A stretch of 59,183 bases of DNA from Planctomycetota bacterium (GCA_016197205.1 JACPWG010000046.1:1-59183), one strand, 5' to 3'; shown: positions 16,001 through 26,124, numbered from the stretch's first letter. Translations and numbers: made by a program. The notes: generated by a model not told the origin, from the letters alone.

Positions 16001-19000
16001 CTGTCACGGCCGGCATCCTCCAAGTCGGGAGTGTCGCAACGGGCAATGTGACCGTTACGGCCTCGATCGCTCCGGCGGGCACGAACACGTTGACCATCCT
16101 TACGAACGGCAACATCCTGGAGAACGCGGGCGCGACGATTACGGAGACGAACCTGCGCGCGGGCGGTGGCGGCTTCGTGACGCTGAACCAGGACAATAAC
16201 GTGACGAATCTCGCGGGCGCGGCCCTCGGCGCCGGCCAGGCGTTCTCGTTCGTCGAGGCGAACGGCCTCACGATCACGACGGTCGATACGGCTAACGGCG
16301 TACGCACGTCGAACGGCGCGATCACGATCACTGCCACGACGGGCGGACTGACGGTCGCGAACACCGCGGCTGCGCAGGACGTTGACGCGGGCGCGAACAC
16401 GGTCGCGCTGAGCGCGCAGGGGCTGAACCAAGTGCTGGACATCGCGGCGGGCGCCGCGGTCCAGGGGACCGGCGGCGTGACGTACACGGGCGACAACATC
16501 TCCCTCGGCGCCGCGAGCGCGACGAACGCGGGCGCAAATGACGTCGCGGTGAACCAGAATACGAACGGCACGCTGATCGACCTCGGAGGCGCAGATGCGG
16601 CTGGGACCCTGGGTCTCACGGACGCGGAGCTTGACACGCTGACCACGGGCAACATCGAGGTCGGCAACGGAAACAGCGGAAACGTCACCGTCACGGCTGC
16701 GATCGACACGGCGAACACGAACGTGCTGTCAATCATCACCGGCGGCGGCGTGACGCAGAACGCGGGCCAGACCATCACGGAGGCGAACCTGCGCATCTCG
16801 AGCGCGAATGCGGTGGCCCTCGGCCAGAACAACAACGTGACCAACCTGGCGGGCCGGGTCTCCAACGCGGGCCAGGGCTTCGCCTTCACCGACGTGAATG
16901 CACTCGTCATTGACGCCGTGGACGGCGTTAACGGCGTTTCGACCAACGGCGGCCGAATCACCCTCGTTTCGAACGGCGGTGGCGGCGGCGGCAATCTGAC
17001 CGTGAACAACACGGCCGCGGTGTTCGATGTCGACGCCGTCGCCGGGATCGTGGACCTGAATACGGCGGGCATCAACCAGCTTCTGACTGTGACGGGCGCG
17101 GTTCGAGGTCAGGGCGGGACGAACTACTCGGCCGACAACATGACGCTCACGGGGGCGACGGACGCGACCGGCGCGATCGCCCTCCTCCAGCCGAACACGG
17201 CGGCCACGAACATCGACGTGGGGGGAGCGGACGCCGCTGGGCTGCTCGGCCTCACCTCGGCCGAACTGAACCTGGTGACCGCGAACATCCTGCGCGTGGG
17301 AAATGTCGGCAACGGCACGCTCACGGTCACGGCGGCGATCGCACCCGCGGGGACCGCTACGCTGTCCCTTCGCGCGGGCGGCACGATCACCCAGAACGGT
17401 GCCGGGAACATCAATGAAACCAATCTTCAGGCGACGAGCGGCACGCAGGTCAACCTTCCCAACGCCGGCAACGCGCTCACGGAAGTGGCCGGCGTCGTCA
17501 CGACAGGCGCTGGGCAGTTCACCCTTGCAAGCACGGGCGCGCTGACGGTCGGGTCCGTCGATGCGGTCAACGGGATCACCGCGGTAACCGGGGTGGTGAC
17601 CGTGACCGCCCTTTCTCCGTTGACGGTCAATCAGAACATCACCACCGCGGGCGACATCGTCCTAACGGCCACCGAGGGCGCGGCCGCCAACTGCCCTCCG
17701 GAGCCGGGGCCGGACAGCCTGACGGTCAGCCTGGGCGCGACCGTCCAGTCCACGGCCGGGGACATCACGCTCAACGCGGGCGACGCCGTGATCGTGAACG
17801 GCAGCGTCATCGCGGGCACGTCCGCCGTCACGCCCGTCGGGGACGTCTTCATCAACGCCGGCCAGGTCGGCGACAACGACGGCTGCGGCCAGTTCATCCA
17901 GGGCCCGGGCGGGAACGTGACGGGCGCCACGGTCACCACCGCGGTGCTCGGCGACATCGCCATGCAGGGGACCATTCAAGGGCCGGGCGGGGCGGGTTCG
18001 AGCGTTTCCTTCGTCACCAACGAGGACATCGGCGTCACCCTCGTCACCGGGTTCGAGACGGTCCTCCTGCAGGGACGCAGCATCATCGACACGAACGGCG
18101 CCGGGACGAATAACGTCGACGCGATCACGCTCACGGTCCTCGCCGTGAATAACACCGGCGCCGTCGACACGAACAACGACGGCGTCGAGGACCTGGCCGC
18201 CGGCGTCAACGCGATCAACCTCGACACCACGCTCGTGACGTTGACCCGCGCGTCGGTCAGCGGCGCCGGGAACATCGCCATCCGCGACCTGGCCGCGGGC
18301 GTCGGCGTCACCGACCCGAACGCGGGTCTCGCCGTGACGCGCGCGGACACCGCGAACGGCAGCATCGGCATCAGCGCGACGGGCGGGAACCTCGTGATCG
18401 CCACGCCGACGGTCGTGAACGTCAACAACGGCGTCACGGCGGGCGGGGTCGGAGGCGACGTCGTCCTGGCCTCGCTCGTGGCCGGCGACGTGGTCCTCGG
18501 CGACGGCCAGGCGGGCGTGCCGGTCGACGCGACTGTCGAAGCCCTCGGCGACAACGTGTTCATCACGAGCGCCGCGGCGATTCGCGACGGCAGCTCGATC
18601 AGCGACTCGAACGACGTCACCACGGACGTGGCATCCGCGGGCTTCGCGCCCGTGGCCGCGACCACGATCGGCACGGCGACGAACCGCCTCGAGACCAACG
18701 TTACGACCCTCGCCGCCCAGCAGAACGGCGCGGCCGCGGGCGGCAACGGCGTCTTCATCCACGACCTCGCCGGCGGCCTGACCCTCGGCACGGTCGGCGC
18801 CGTGGTCGGCATCCGGAACATCGGCGGCGCGGGCGCGGCGGGCGGCACGTCGCACATCACCGCCTCCAGCCCGATCGTCGTGAACGCGGACGTCATCCAG
18901 GACGACGCGGTCCTCCTCGAGGCGGGCGAGAGCCAGGACTTCGCCACGCGCGCGGACGACCTGACGGTCGACGCGGGCATCACGGTCCAGTCGAACAACT

Positions 19001-22000
19001 CCTTCGTCACCCTCCGGGCCGGCGACGACATCCACATCAACGGCACGGTTACGGCCGCCACGACGGTGACGCTGGCCTCCGAATTCGGCGACAACGACAA
19101 CGACCTCGCCGCCGCGGGCGGCATCGACACCGGCGCTGCGAGCAGCATCACCGGCGCCGACATCGTGTTCTCCACGCTCAACAACGTCTCCATGCTCGGC
19201 GCGATCACCACGGCCGGGACGTTCCGGGTGACCGCGTCCGCGGACACGACCGGCACGATCACGGACGCCGCGACCGCGACCTACGCGGTGACCGGCCTCG
19301 CCACTTTCGACGCCGGCACCAGCACCGTCACCGTCGGCAACGGCGTCGGCGACAACTTCGGCAGCCTGACCCTCAAGGGCGGCGCCGTCACCATCAACGA
19401 GGCTTCCGGTTCAAACCTGTCCACGGTGGTGGCCGCGAGCCTCAACCTCACGTCGGCGGGCAGCGTCACGGACAGCTCGAATATCAACGTCACGGGGAAC
19501 TTCACCATCAACGCGGCCGCGAACGACGTCGTCCTGGGCGACCAGGCCGGCGACATCGTGAACTTCGGCAGCCTCACCGTCACCGCGGCGAACAACGTGA
19601 CGATCACGGAGGACTCCGGCACCCAGTTCGAGGGAGCGAGCGCCATCGCCGGCAACCTCACGCTCGTTTCGCTCGGCGCGATCACGGACGGCGCGAACGC
19701 CACGCTGAACGTCGTCGGAACGGCGAGCTTCAACGCGAACGCCGGGAACGACGACATTACGTTCGGCAATGACGCGGGCGACGTCACGAACTTCGCCAAC
19801 CTCACCGTCTTCGGCAAGAACGTCACGATCAGCGAAGATACGGGCACGAACCTCGCCGGGACGAGCACGGTCCTCGGCAACCTGACGCTCACGGCCAACG
19901 GCGACCTGACCGACTCCGCCAACACGACGCTGAACGTGACGGGGACGGCCACCTTCGACGTCAGCGCGAACAGCATCACCCTGGGCGACAACGGGACCGA
20001 CGTGACGAACTTCGGCAGCCTCCGCGTGGCCAATGCGACGAACGCGACGATCAGCGAGGACTCGGCGACGGTCCTCACGGGCACGAGCACGCTGACCGGG
20101 GCGCTTACGATCAACGCGGCCGGCACGATCACGGACGATCCGGGCGTGACCCTCGCCATCGGCGGCGCGGCCACGTTCAACGCCCCGAATTTCGACATCA
20201 CGCTCGGCGACCAGGCCGGGGACACCGTGAACTTCAATAGTCTGACGGTCGTCGGCGCCAACGTGGCGATCACGGAGGACTCAACGACCGACTTCGCCGG
20301 CGTCAACACGGTGACCGGCGCCCTCACTCTGATTTCCACCGGCAACATTACCGACGGCAACGGCACCACGATTAACGTGACCGGCCTCGCGAGCCTGAAT
20401 GCCAACGCGGGCGCGAGCGACATCACCCTCGGCGACAACGCCGGGGACACCACGAACTTCGGCACGCTGACTCTCACCGGCGCGAACGTTACCCTCTCCG
20501 AAGATTCGGCGACGGTCCTCGCCGGCGTGAGCACGGTGACCGGCTTCCTGCAGCTCACCTCGGCCGGCTCGATCACCGACGCCAACGGCACGACGCTCAA
20601 CGTGACCGGCAACGCCGCGCTGTCCGCGGTCGGGAACGACATCACCCTCGGCGACAACGCCGCGGATTCGACCAACTTCGGCACCCTGACGGTCACCGCC
20701 GCGAACGTGACGATCACGGAGGACTCGGCGACCGTCTTCTCCGGCGTGTCGAACGTGACCGCGAACCTCACGCTGGACTCCGGGGGCACGATCACGGACG
20801 CCGCCGCGACCGACCTCACGGTGGCCGGCCTCGCGTCGTTTGACGCGGGCGCGAATGACATCACCCTCGGCGACAACGCCGGGGACACGACGAACTTCGG
20901 CACGGTGGAAGTCGCAGGCCGGAACGTGACCTTCACGGAAGACTCGGCGGTCACCTTCGCCGGCGTCAACACCGCGACCGGCACGCTCACCGCCACGGGC
21001 TTCGGGGCGATCACGGACGCCGCCGGGACCACGTTCGCGGTCGGCGCCGCGGCGACCTTCACCGCGGGCGACGGCGCCGCGGTCTTCTTCGACATCACGC
21101 TGGGCGACGACGTCGCGGACGTGACGAACTTCGGGTCCTTGACGGTGGCCGGCCTGAACGTCACCGTGAACGAGGACTCGGGCACGGTCTTCGCCGGCGT
21201 GAACACCGCGACGGGCAACCTGGTCATGAACTCGGCCGGGGCGATCACGGACGCGGCGGCCACGACCTTCGCGGTCACGGGCCAGGCGACCTTCAATGCG
21301 GCCGGCTTCGACATCACCCTCGGCGACAACGGGGCCGACACGACGAACTTCGGCAGCCTGAACGTCACCGGTGCGAACGTGACGGTCACCGAGGACTCGG
21401 GGACGATCTTCACGGGCGTGAACACGGCGACGGGCAACCTGACGATGACCTCGAACGGCGCGATCACGGACGTTGCGGCGACGACCTTCGCGGTCGGCGG
21501 GCGCGCGACCTTCAACGCGGGCGCGAACGACGTCACGCTCGGTGACGACGGCGCCGACCTGACGAACTTCGGCAGCCTGAACTTCACCGGCGGGACGGTG
21601 ACGATCACCGAGGACTCGGCGATGGTCCTCACGGGCGTGAACACGGCCGCGGCCCTCTCGCTGACGGCGGCGGGCACGATCACGGACGATCCGGGCGTGA
21701 CGCTCAACGTCGCGGGCCAGGCCACGTTCAACGCGGCGGGCTTCGACGTGGTCCTGGGCGACCAGGCGGGCGACACGGTCAACTTCGGCAGCCTTACGAT
21801 CACCGGCGCGAACGTGTCGGTGAGCGAGGACTCGGCCCTGGTGTTCGCGGGCGTCAACACGGCGACGGGCAACCTGACGGCGAGCGCGAACGGCACGATC
21901 ACGGACAACGCGGCCACGACCTTCGCGGTCGGCGGGCAGGCGACCTTCAACGCGGGCGCGAACGACATCACGCTGGGCGACGACGCCGGCGACACGACGA

Positions 22001-25000
22001 ACTTCGGCAGCCTGAACGTCACCGGCGTCAACGTGACGATCACGGAGGATTCCGGGACGTCGCTCACGGGCGTCAACACCGTGACAGGGGCCCTGGTGCT
22101 CACCTCCGGCGGCGCCATGACCGACGTGCCGGGGACGACGATCAACGTGACTGGGCAGGCGACGCTGAATGCGGGCGCCAACGACATCACGCTCGGGGAC
22201 GACCCGAACGACGTGACGAACTTCGGGAGCCTGACGGTGACCGGCGTGAACGTGACGATCTCCGAGGACTCGGCGACGATCTTCACGGGCGTGAACACGG
22301 CGACGGGCAACCTGAGCATGACCTCGAACGGCTCGATCACGGACGCGGCCAACACGACCTTCGCCGTCACGGGTCAGGCGACGTTCAACGCCGGCGCGAA
22401 CGACATCACGCTGGGCGACAATGGCGGCGACGTGACGAACTTCGGCAGCCTGACGGTGACCGGCGCGAACGTGACGGTCACGGAGGACTCGGGGACGATC
22501 CTGACGGGCGCGAGCGCGGTGTCGGGCAACCTAGTCCTGACCGCGAACGGCTCGATCACGGACAACGCCGCGACGACGATCAACGTGGCCGGCCAGGCGA
22601 CGTTCAACGCCGGCGCGAACGACATCACCCTCGGCGACAGCGCCGGGGACGTCACGAACTTCGGCTCCCTCAATGTGACCGGCGTCAACGTGACGATCAC
22701 CGAGGACTCGGCGACGATCTTCACGGGCGTGAACACGGCGACCGGCAACCTCGTGCTGAACGCTTCCGGCACGATCACGGACGCCGCGGCGACGACCTTC
22801 GCGGTGACGGGCCAGGCGACCTTCAACGCCGCCGGCTTCGACATCACCCTTGGCGACGACGCGGGGGACGTGACGAACTTCGGCAGCCTGAACGTGACCG
22901 GCGCGACCGTGACGGTCACCGAGGACTCCGGGACGATCTTCACGGGCGTGAACACGGCGACGGGCAACCTGACCCTGACCTCGAACGGCACGATCACGGA
23001 CGCCGCGGCGACGACCTTCGCGGTCGGCGGCCGGGCGAGCTTCAACGCGGGCGCGAACGACATCACCCTGGGCGACGACGCCGCGGACGTGACGAACTTC
23101 GGCAGCCTGACGTTCACGGGCGTGAACGTGACGATCACCGAGGACTCGGGGAGCAACCTGACCGGCGTGAACACGGCGACGGGCGCCCTGGTGCTCACGG
23201 CGAACGGCGCGATCACGGACGACGCGGTCACGACGATCGCGGTCACCGGCCAGGCGACGTTCAACGCGGGCGGCTTCGACATCACCCTCGGCGACCAGGC
23301 CGGCGACACGACGAACTTCGGCAGTCTGAACTTCACCGGCGGCACGGTGGCGATCACGGAAGACTCGGCGATGATCCTGACCGGCGTGAACACGGCGGTC
23401 GGGAACGGGACGCTCATCGCGAACGGTTCGATCACGGACAACGCCGCCACGACGCTGAACATCGGGGGCCTGGCGACGCTGAACGCGGGCGCGAACGACA
23501 TCACGCTGGGCGACAACGGGGCCGACGTGACGAACTTCGGCAGCCTGAACGTCACGGGCGCGAACGTGACGATCTCGGAAGACAGCTCGACGCTCTTCAC
23601 GGGCGTGAACACGGCGACGGGCAACCTGGTGCTGAACTCCGCCGGCGCGATCACGGACGTGGCGACGACGACGATCAACGTCACCCTCCAAGCGACCCTC
23701 AACGCGGGCGCGAACGACATCACGCTGGGTGACGACCCGAACGACGTGACGAACTTCGGCAGCCTGAACGTCACGGGCGGGATCGTGACGATCTCGGAGG
23801 ACTCGGCGACGGTCTTCACGGGAGTGAACACGGCGGCCACCCTGACGATGACCTCGAACGGCTCGATCACGGACAACGCGGCCACGACCTTCGCGGTGGC
23901 TGGGGCGGCGACCTTCAACGCGGGCGCGAACGACATCACGCTGGGCGACAACGGGGCCGACGTGACGAACTTCGGGACCTTGAACGTGACCGGCGCCAAC
24001 GTGACCCTCACGGAAGACTCGGCCACGATCTTCACGGGGACGAACACGGCGACCGGCAACCTGACCATGACCTCGAACGGCTCGATCACCGACAACGCGG
24101 CGACGAACTTCGCGGTAACGGGCCTGGCGACGTTCAACGCGGGCGCGAACGACATCACCCTGGGCGACGACGTTAACGACGTGACGAACTTCGGCAGCCT
24201 GAACGTGACCGGCGTGAACGTGACGGTGACGGAGGACTCGGCGACGGTCTTCACGGGCGTGAACACGGCGACGGGCGCGCTGACGATGACCTCGAACGGC
24301 TCGATCACGGACAACGCGGCCACGACCTTCGCGGTGACGGGCACCGCGACCTTCACCGCGGCGAACGGGCTCGGGACGTTCTTCGACATCACCCTCGGGG
24401 ACAACGGGGCCGACGTGACGAACTTCGGCTCGCTGACGTTCACGGGCGCGACCGTGACGATCACCGAGGACTCGGGGATGCTGCTGACCGCGGCCAGCAC
24501 GGCGACCGGGAACGCGACGCTGACGGCGAACGGGGCGATCACGGACAATGCGGGGACGGCGATCGCGGTGACCGGCCGGGCGACGCTGAACGCGGGCGCG
24601 AACGCGATCACGCTCGGCGACAACGACGGGGCCGACACGACGAACTTCGGCAGCCTGGCGCTGACGGGCGCGGCGGTGACCATCAATGAAGACTCGGCGA
24701 TGGTCTTCGACGGCGCGGCGGTGAACAGCCTGACCGTGACGGCGAAGGGCTCGATCACGGACACCGGCGCGGTGAGCGGGCAGGTGGTGGCGACGATCCT
24801 GACGGCCACGACGCTCGACAACAACGGGTCGGCGATCACGCTGGACACGGTGACGAACGACGCGGCGAACATCAACCTGAGCGCGCGGAACGCGGCGAAC
24901 AGCGCGAACGCGGCGGGCGCGATCACCTACGTGGATGCGAACAACTTCACGGTGGACCAGGTGCGGACGACGGCGGCCGTGTCGCTGACCTCGGTCGCGG

Positions 25001-26031
25001 GCGCGATCGTGAGCGGCGCGGGTGCGACGGACGTGACGGGTTCGAGCCTGGTGGCGGTGGCCAGCACGGGGATCGGCGTGGACGTCGCCGGGAACCCGCT
25101 GACCACGATCGTGACGAACCTGGAAGCGCAGACGGCGACCGGCGGGATCTTCATTACGAACACGGGGCCGCTGACGATCGGCGGGATCAGCGCGAACGTG
25201 ACCGGCCTGACGGTGACGAACGCGGGCGGGATCACGGTAGCCACCGCGAGCCCGATGACCATCTCGGAAGACACCACGGCGCCCGGCGACATCCTCCTGA
25301 CCGCGGGTGAGATCGCGGATGCGCCCGTCTTTGCGGACGACCTGACGGTGAACGCCGTGACCGTGCGGTCCACGGGCGGCAACGTGACGCTGCGCGCCGG
25401 AGACGACGTGATCCTCAACGCGGGCTCGGTCGTGCAGGCCTTCGGCAACGTGGAGCTGACGGCCGGCTTCGGCGACCTGGACGGCGGGGGCGTCGTCATT
25501 CAGAACGGCACGGTCATCAGCCAGAACGGGACCGTGACGACTCAGGCCACCGGCGACGTGTTCCTGGGCTTCGTGAACGGTCCCGGCGGCGTGACGATCA
25601 TCTCCCAGAACGGATCGATCTTCGATGCGAACGGCGACGCGCTCAACATCCTCGCGACCGGGGACGTGTTCCTGCTCGCGCTCGGCGGGACGGTGGCCCT
25701 GCCCGGGGATGCGATCGAGGTCGACGTGAACAACGGGGATGTTTTCGTGGAGGCGGCCCGCGAGTTCCAGGGGCTGTCGGTGAATCTCGTGGGCACCATC
25801 CAGCCGAACGACACGATCGAGGCCCTGGTGACGCCGCCGGGCCTGGTGGCGCACGACTTCCGCGTGCTGGGCGGCGGGACGATCGAGTTGTACAACCACG
25901 GCTTCTCGGACCGGGACCTGCGGCTGGCGAACGAGCCGGGGTACTTCACCTGGCTCATGACGGGCGTGCTGGCGGAGAAGGACGTGGCGCCGGCGGCGGA
26001 GCCCCAGCAGTCGGAAGAGCTCGCGAAGTAA
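13033..26031 (+). CDS. TpsA filamentous haemagglutinin-like exoprotein (4,332 residues)
   Basis: The start is ATG 13,033, with an AAGGAAAGG-type site 10 nt upstream. A hydrophobic signal sequence (about 11-30) precedes a TPS secretion domain (about 38-300) with NWKGFSIDVNELVKFVQPG and NPNGIVFG (N113-G116), the features of the haemagglutination-activity domain that engages TpsB POTRA domains. The body is Asn/Thr/Gly/Ala-rich beta-helix-type sequence: about four B units (14,764-17,560), a spacer with a DTNNDGVED calcium-loop-like motif, hinge segments (about 17,650 and 18,900) and 25 A units of 73 residues (19,300-24,720). The end (from about 24,850) carries an LSARNAANSANAAGA segment and another hinge copy, then stops after an acidic tail. 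There is no membrane anchor, sorting signal or toxin domain. An adhesin or matrix role is inferred from the family. Only two cysteines lie in the spacer. Confidence 0.9.
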   Translation: MRTPLGVVFRRIAILTPTAALLLLGQAPALPPDGASVSGGQATVQKLDPSTLEVRQTTDRAIINWKGFSIDVNELVKFVQPGSGSVALNRVTGNDPSSILGSLAANGRVFLVNPNGIVFGQSAKVDVAGLVASTFAIKDADFMAGKYEFSQDPNKALAAIVNKGEIKVSSGGFVFLVAPAVSNEGLLVANLGKVVLGAGDKFVLDFTGDGLIQYELSGEVLSKVVGPDGTPMSSAVSNSGTIQADGGHVLLSGKASNEVFSSVINQSGVIEARSLVNKGGVIRLEASDAAENNGAIGAVNNFGKVTRANGTVVAGGTLDVSALEDGAAAGLITLTGERVGVFGTLSARGADGGRGGNVLVSSTVRTVIAGDATIDVSGAGAGDAGNVVVWSDADTIFHGTIRALGGALGGNGGQVEVSGHENLAFNGSAAVDGPGGSGEILLDPNNGTVVAAGGANNAEVADQEVLFADGGAVDFTIDAAAINALTGPLVRLQALDNWTFDAVVNIPGLTAGEEFRVQAGDNINVNASITTAGAKIAMASGDPASGSALAGAVFNVNAAITSGGGAISLLNGGTGALTLGASVDAGAGAMNLGGAGVVTQTAGTITASTLNVRAGGAITLNQATNNVGTLAGNATTGNFSYRDADTLAINSVAGDVVGGVVQIASNGVGADAANIDIQITTGAFTVNDTAAANDVVATVGSVQLFVTGAADQLLTVNAGANVLGPGGVTLQSDNIDLAGTANSAAGRTSLVPTTAGTLLDLGGADGAGTLGITDAEMDRVTAGVLQIGDGASGNANVSVAISPGAAATLAIVTGGNVTQAAAATITETNLRISSVNAVTLNQANAITTLAGVVSGAAQTFSFTESSGLTVDAVDGVDGVSTNNSAITLTATTGGIIVNSTPAANDVNAGTSTVALNAQGANQVLSIAGGAVVQGTGGVTYTADNMAIAGSQTNAGASRAILQQTTAGQLLDLGGADAAGTLGLASGELDTVTAGILQVGSVATGNVTVTASIAPAGTNTLTILTNGNILENAGATITETNLRAGGGGFVTLNQDNNVTNLAGAALGAGQAFSFVEANGLTITTVDTANGVRTSNGAITITATTGGLTVANTAAAQDVDAGANTVALSAQGLNQVLDIAAGAAVQGTGGVTYTGDNISLGAASATNAGANDVAVNQNTNGTLIDLGGADAAGTLGLTDAELDTLTTGNIEVGNGNSGNVTVTAAIDTANTNVLSIITGGGVTQNAGQTITEANLRISSANAVALGQNNNVTNLAGRVSNAGQGFAFTDVNALVIDAVDGVNGVSTNGGRITLVSNGGGGGGNLTVNNTAAVFDVDAVAGIVDLNTAGINQLLTVTGAVRGQGGTNYSADNMTLTGATDATGAIALLQPNTAATNIDVGGADAAGLLGLTSAELNLVTANILRVGNVGNGTLTVTAAIAPAGTATLSLRAGGTITQNGAGNINETNLQATSGTQVNLPNAGNALTEVAGVVTTGAGQFTLASTGALTVGSVDAVNGITAVTGVVTVTALSPLTVNQNITTAGDIVLTATEGAAANCPPEPGPDSLTVSLGATVQSTAGDITLNAGDAVIVNGSVIAGTSAVTPVGDVFINAGQVGDNDGCGQFIQGPGGNVTGATVTTAVLGDIAMQGTIQGPGGAGSSVSFVTNEDIGVTLVTGFETVLLQGRSIIDTNGAGTNNVDAITLTVLAVNNTGAVDTNNDGVEDLAAGVNAINLDTTLVTLTRASVSGAGNIAIRDLAAGVGVTDPNAGLAVTRADTANGSIGISATGGNLVIATPTVVNVNNGVTAGGVGGDVVLASLVAGDVVLGDGQAGVPVDATVEALGDNVFITSAAAIRDGSSISDSNDVTTDVASAGFAPVAATTIGTATNRLETNVTTLAAQQNGAAAGGNGVFIHDLAGGLTLGTVGAVVGIRNIGGAGAAGGTSHITASSPIVVNADVIQDDAVLLEAGESQDFATRADDLTVDAGITVQSNNSFVTLRAGDDIHINGTVTAATTVTLASEFGDNDNDLAAAGGIDTGAASSITGADIVFSTLNNVSMLGAITTAGTFRVTASADTTGTITDAATATYAVTGLATFDAGTSTVTVGNGVGDNFGSLTLKGGAVTINEASGSNLSTVVAASLNLTSAGSVTDSSNINVTGNFTINAAANDVVLGDQAGDIVNFGSLTVTAANNVTITEDSGTQFEGASAIAGNLTLVSLGAITDGANATLNVVGTASFNANAGNDDITFGNDAGDVTNFANLTVFGKNVTISEDTGTNLAGTSTVLGNLTLTANGDLTDSANTTLNVTGTATFDVSANSITLGDNGTDVTNFGSLRVANATNATISEDSATVLTGTSTLTGALTINAAGTITDDPGVTLAIGGAATFNAPNFDITLGDQAGDTVNFNSLTVVGANVAITEDSTTDFAGVNTVTGALTLISTGNITDGNGTTINVTGLASLNANAGASDITLGDNAGDTTNFGTLTLTGANVTLSEDSATVLAGVSTVTGFLQLTSAGSITDANGTTLNVTGNAALSAVGNDITLGDNAADSTNFGTLTVTAANVTITEDSATVFSGVSNVTANLTLDSGGTITDAAATDLTVAGLASFDAGANDITLGDNAGDTTNFGTVEVAGRNVTFTEDSAVTFAGVNTATGTLTATGFGAITDAAGTTFAVGAAATFTAGDGAAVFFDITLGDDVADVTNFGSLTVAGLNVTVNEDSGTVFAGVNTATGNLVMNSAGAITDAAATTFAVTGQATFNAAGFDITLGDNGADTTNFGSLNVTGANVTVTEDSGTIFTGVNTATGNLTMTSNGAITDVAATTFAVGGRATFNAGANDVTLGDDGADLTNFGSLNFTGGTVTITEDSAMVLTGVNTAAALSLTAAGTITDDPGVTLNVAGQATFNAAGFDVVLGDQAGDTVNFGSLTITGANVSVSEDSALVFAGVNTATGNLTASANGTITDNAATTFAVGGQATFNAGANDITLGDDAGDTTNFGSLNVTGVNVTITEDSGTSLTGVNTVTGALVLTSGGAMTDVPGTTINVTGQATLNAGANDITLGDDPNDVTNFGSLTVTGVNVTISEDSATIFTGVNTATGNLSMTSNGSITDAANTTFAVTGQATFNAGANDITLGDNGGDVTNFGSLTVTGANVTVTEDSGTILTGASAVSGNLVLTANGSITDNAATTINVAGQATFNAGANDITLGDSAGDVTNFGSLNVTGVNVTITEDSATIFTGVNTATGNLVLNASGTITDAAATTFAVTGQATFNAAGFDITLGDDAGDVTNFGSLNVTGATVTVTEDSGTIFTGVNTATGNLTLTSNGTITDAAATTFAVGGRASFNAGANDITLGDDAADVTNFGSLTFTGVNVTITEDSGSNLTGVNTATGALVLTANGAITDDAVTTIAVTGQATFNAGGFDITLGDQAGDTTNFGSLNFTGGTVAITEDSAMILTGVNTAVGNGTLIANGSITDNAATTLNIGGLATLNAGANDITLGDNGADVTNFGSLNVTGANVTISEDSSTLFTGVNTATGNLVLNSAGAITDVATTTINVTLQATLNAGANDITLGDDPNDVTNFGSLNVTGGIVTISEDSATVFTGVNTAATLTMTSNGSITDNAATTFAVAGAATFNAGANDITLGDNGADVTNFGTLNVTGANVTLTEDSATIFTGTNTATGNLTMTSNGSITDNAATNFAVTGLATFNAGANDITLGDDVNDVTNFGSLNVTGVNVTVTEDSATVFTGVNTATGALTMTSNGSITDNAATTFAVTGTATFTAANGLGTFFDITLGDNGADVTNFGSLTFTGATVTITEDSGMLLTAASTATGNATLTANGAITDNAGTAIAVTGRATLNAGANAITLGDNDGADTTNFGSLALTGAAVTINEDSAMVFDGAAVNSLTVTAKGSITDTGAVSGQVVATILTATTLDNNGSAITLDTVTNDAANINLSARNAANSANAAGAITYVDANNFTVDQVRTTAAVSLTSVAGAIVSGAGATDVTGSSLVAVASTGIGVDVAGNPLTTIVTNLEAQTATGGIFITNTGPLTIGGISANVTGLTVTNAGGITVATASPMTISEDTTAPGDILLTAGEIADAPVFADDLTVNAVTVRSTGGNVTLRAGDDVILNAGSVVQAFGNVELTAGFGDLDGGGVVIQNGTVISQNGTVTTQATGDVFLGFVNGPGGVTIISQNGSIFDANGDALNILATGDVFLLALGGTVALPGDAIEVDVNNGDVFVEAAREFQGLSVNLVGTIQPNDTIEALVTPPGLVAHDFRVLGGGTIELYNHGFSDRDLRLANEPGYFTWLMTGVLAEKDVAPAAEPQQSEELAK
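14764..17560 (+). repeat. B-unit tandem repeats inside the 4,332-residue TpsA
   Basis: Units of about 636 bp (212 residues) are marked by LDLGGAD-AGTLGLTDAELDT near 15,310, 15,940, 16,577 and 17,214. Each unit also contains TITETNLRIS, FSFTE-NGL, DAVDGVNGVSTN and GVTYTADNM. A partial unit leads the array. Lengths stay multiples of three, so units can be gained or lost without breaking the frame. Confidence 0.8.
19300..24720 (+). repeat. A-unit tandem repeats (25 copies of about 219 bp) inside the 4,332-residue TpsA
   Basis: The core unit is ITLGDDAGDVTNFGSL, VTGANVTITEDSATIF, TGVNTATGNLTMTSNGSITD and FAVTGQATFNAGAND. The ACGAAC of the TNFG motif falls at 22,435, 22,654, 22,873, 23,092, 23,311, 23,530 and 23,749, exactly 219 bp apart each time, and then at 23,965 (216 bp after the loss of one codon). 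I count 25 NFG-type motifs. Central copies are far more alike in DNA than the outer ones, suggesting recent duplication or gene conversion. Confidence 0.9.
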
Positions 26032-26068
26032 CGGCGGACGCGGATTCGAAACGGAACGGAGTTTTCGC

Positions 26069-26110
26069 CAGGGGGAAGACGGTCGTGAGGCCGCCCTCCC
26101 CCTGTCTTTT
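26069..26110 (+). terminator. Terminator-like hairpin after the TpsA gene
   Basis: CAGGGGGA (26,069-26,076) pairs perfectly with TCCCCCTG (26,097-26,104). The inner bases AGACGG/CCGCCC extend the stem with mismatches, and TCTTTT follows. It lies between the TpsA stop and the start of the small periplasmic gene. The short T-run makes it partial or leaky, which could set lower expression of the downstream gene. Confidence 0.6.
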
Positions 26111-26124
26111 ACGGAGATGAATGC

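Noticed and set aside
19300..24720. CRISPR-like regular repeats
   Set aside because: The 219-bp period is a coding tandem repeat of 73 codons in frame; there are no short repeats with unique spacers.
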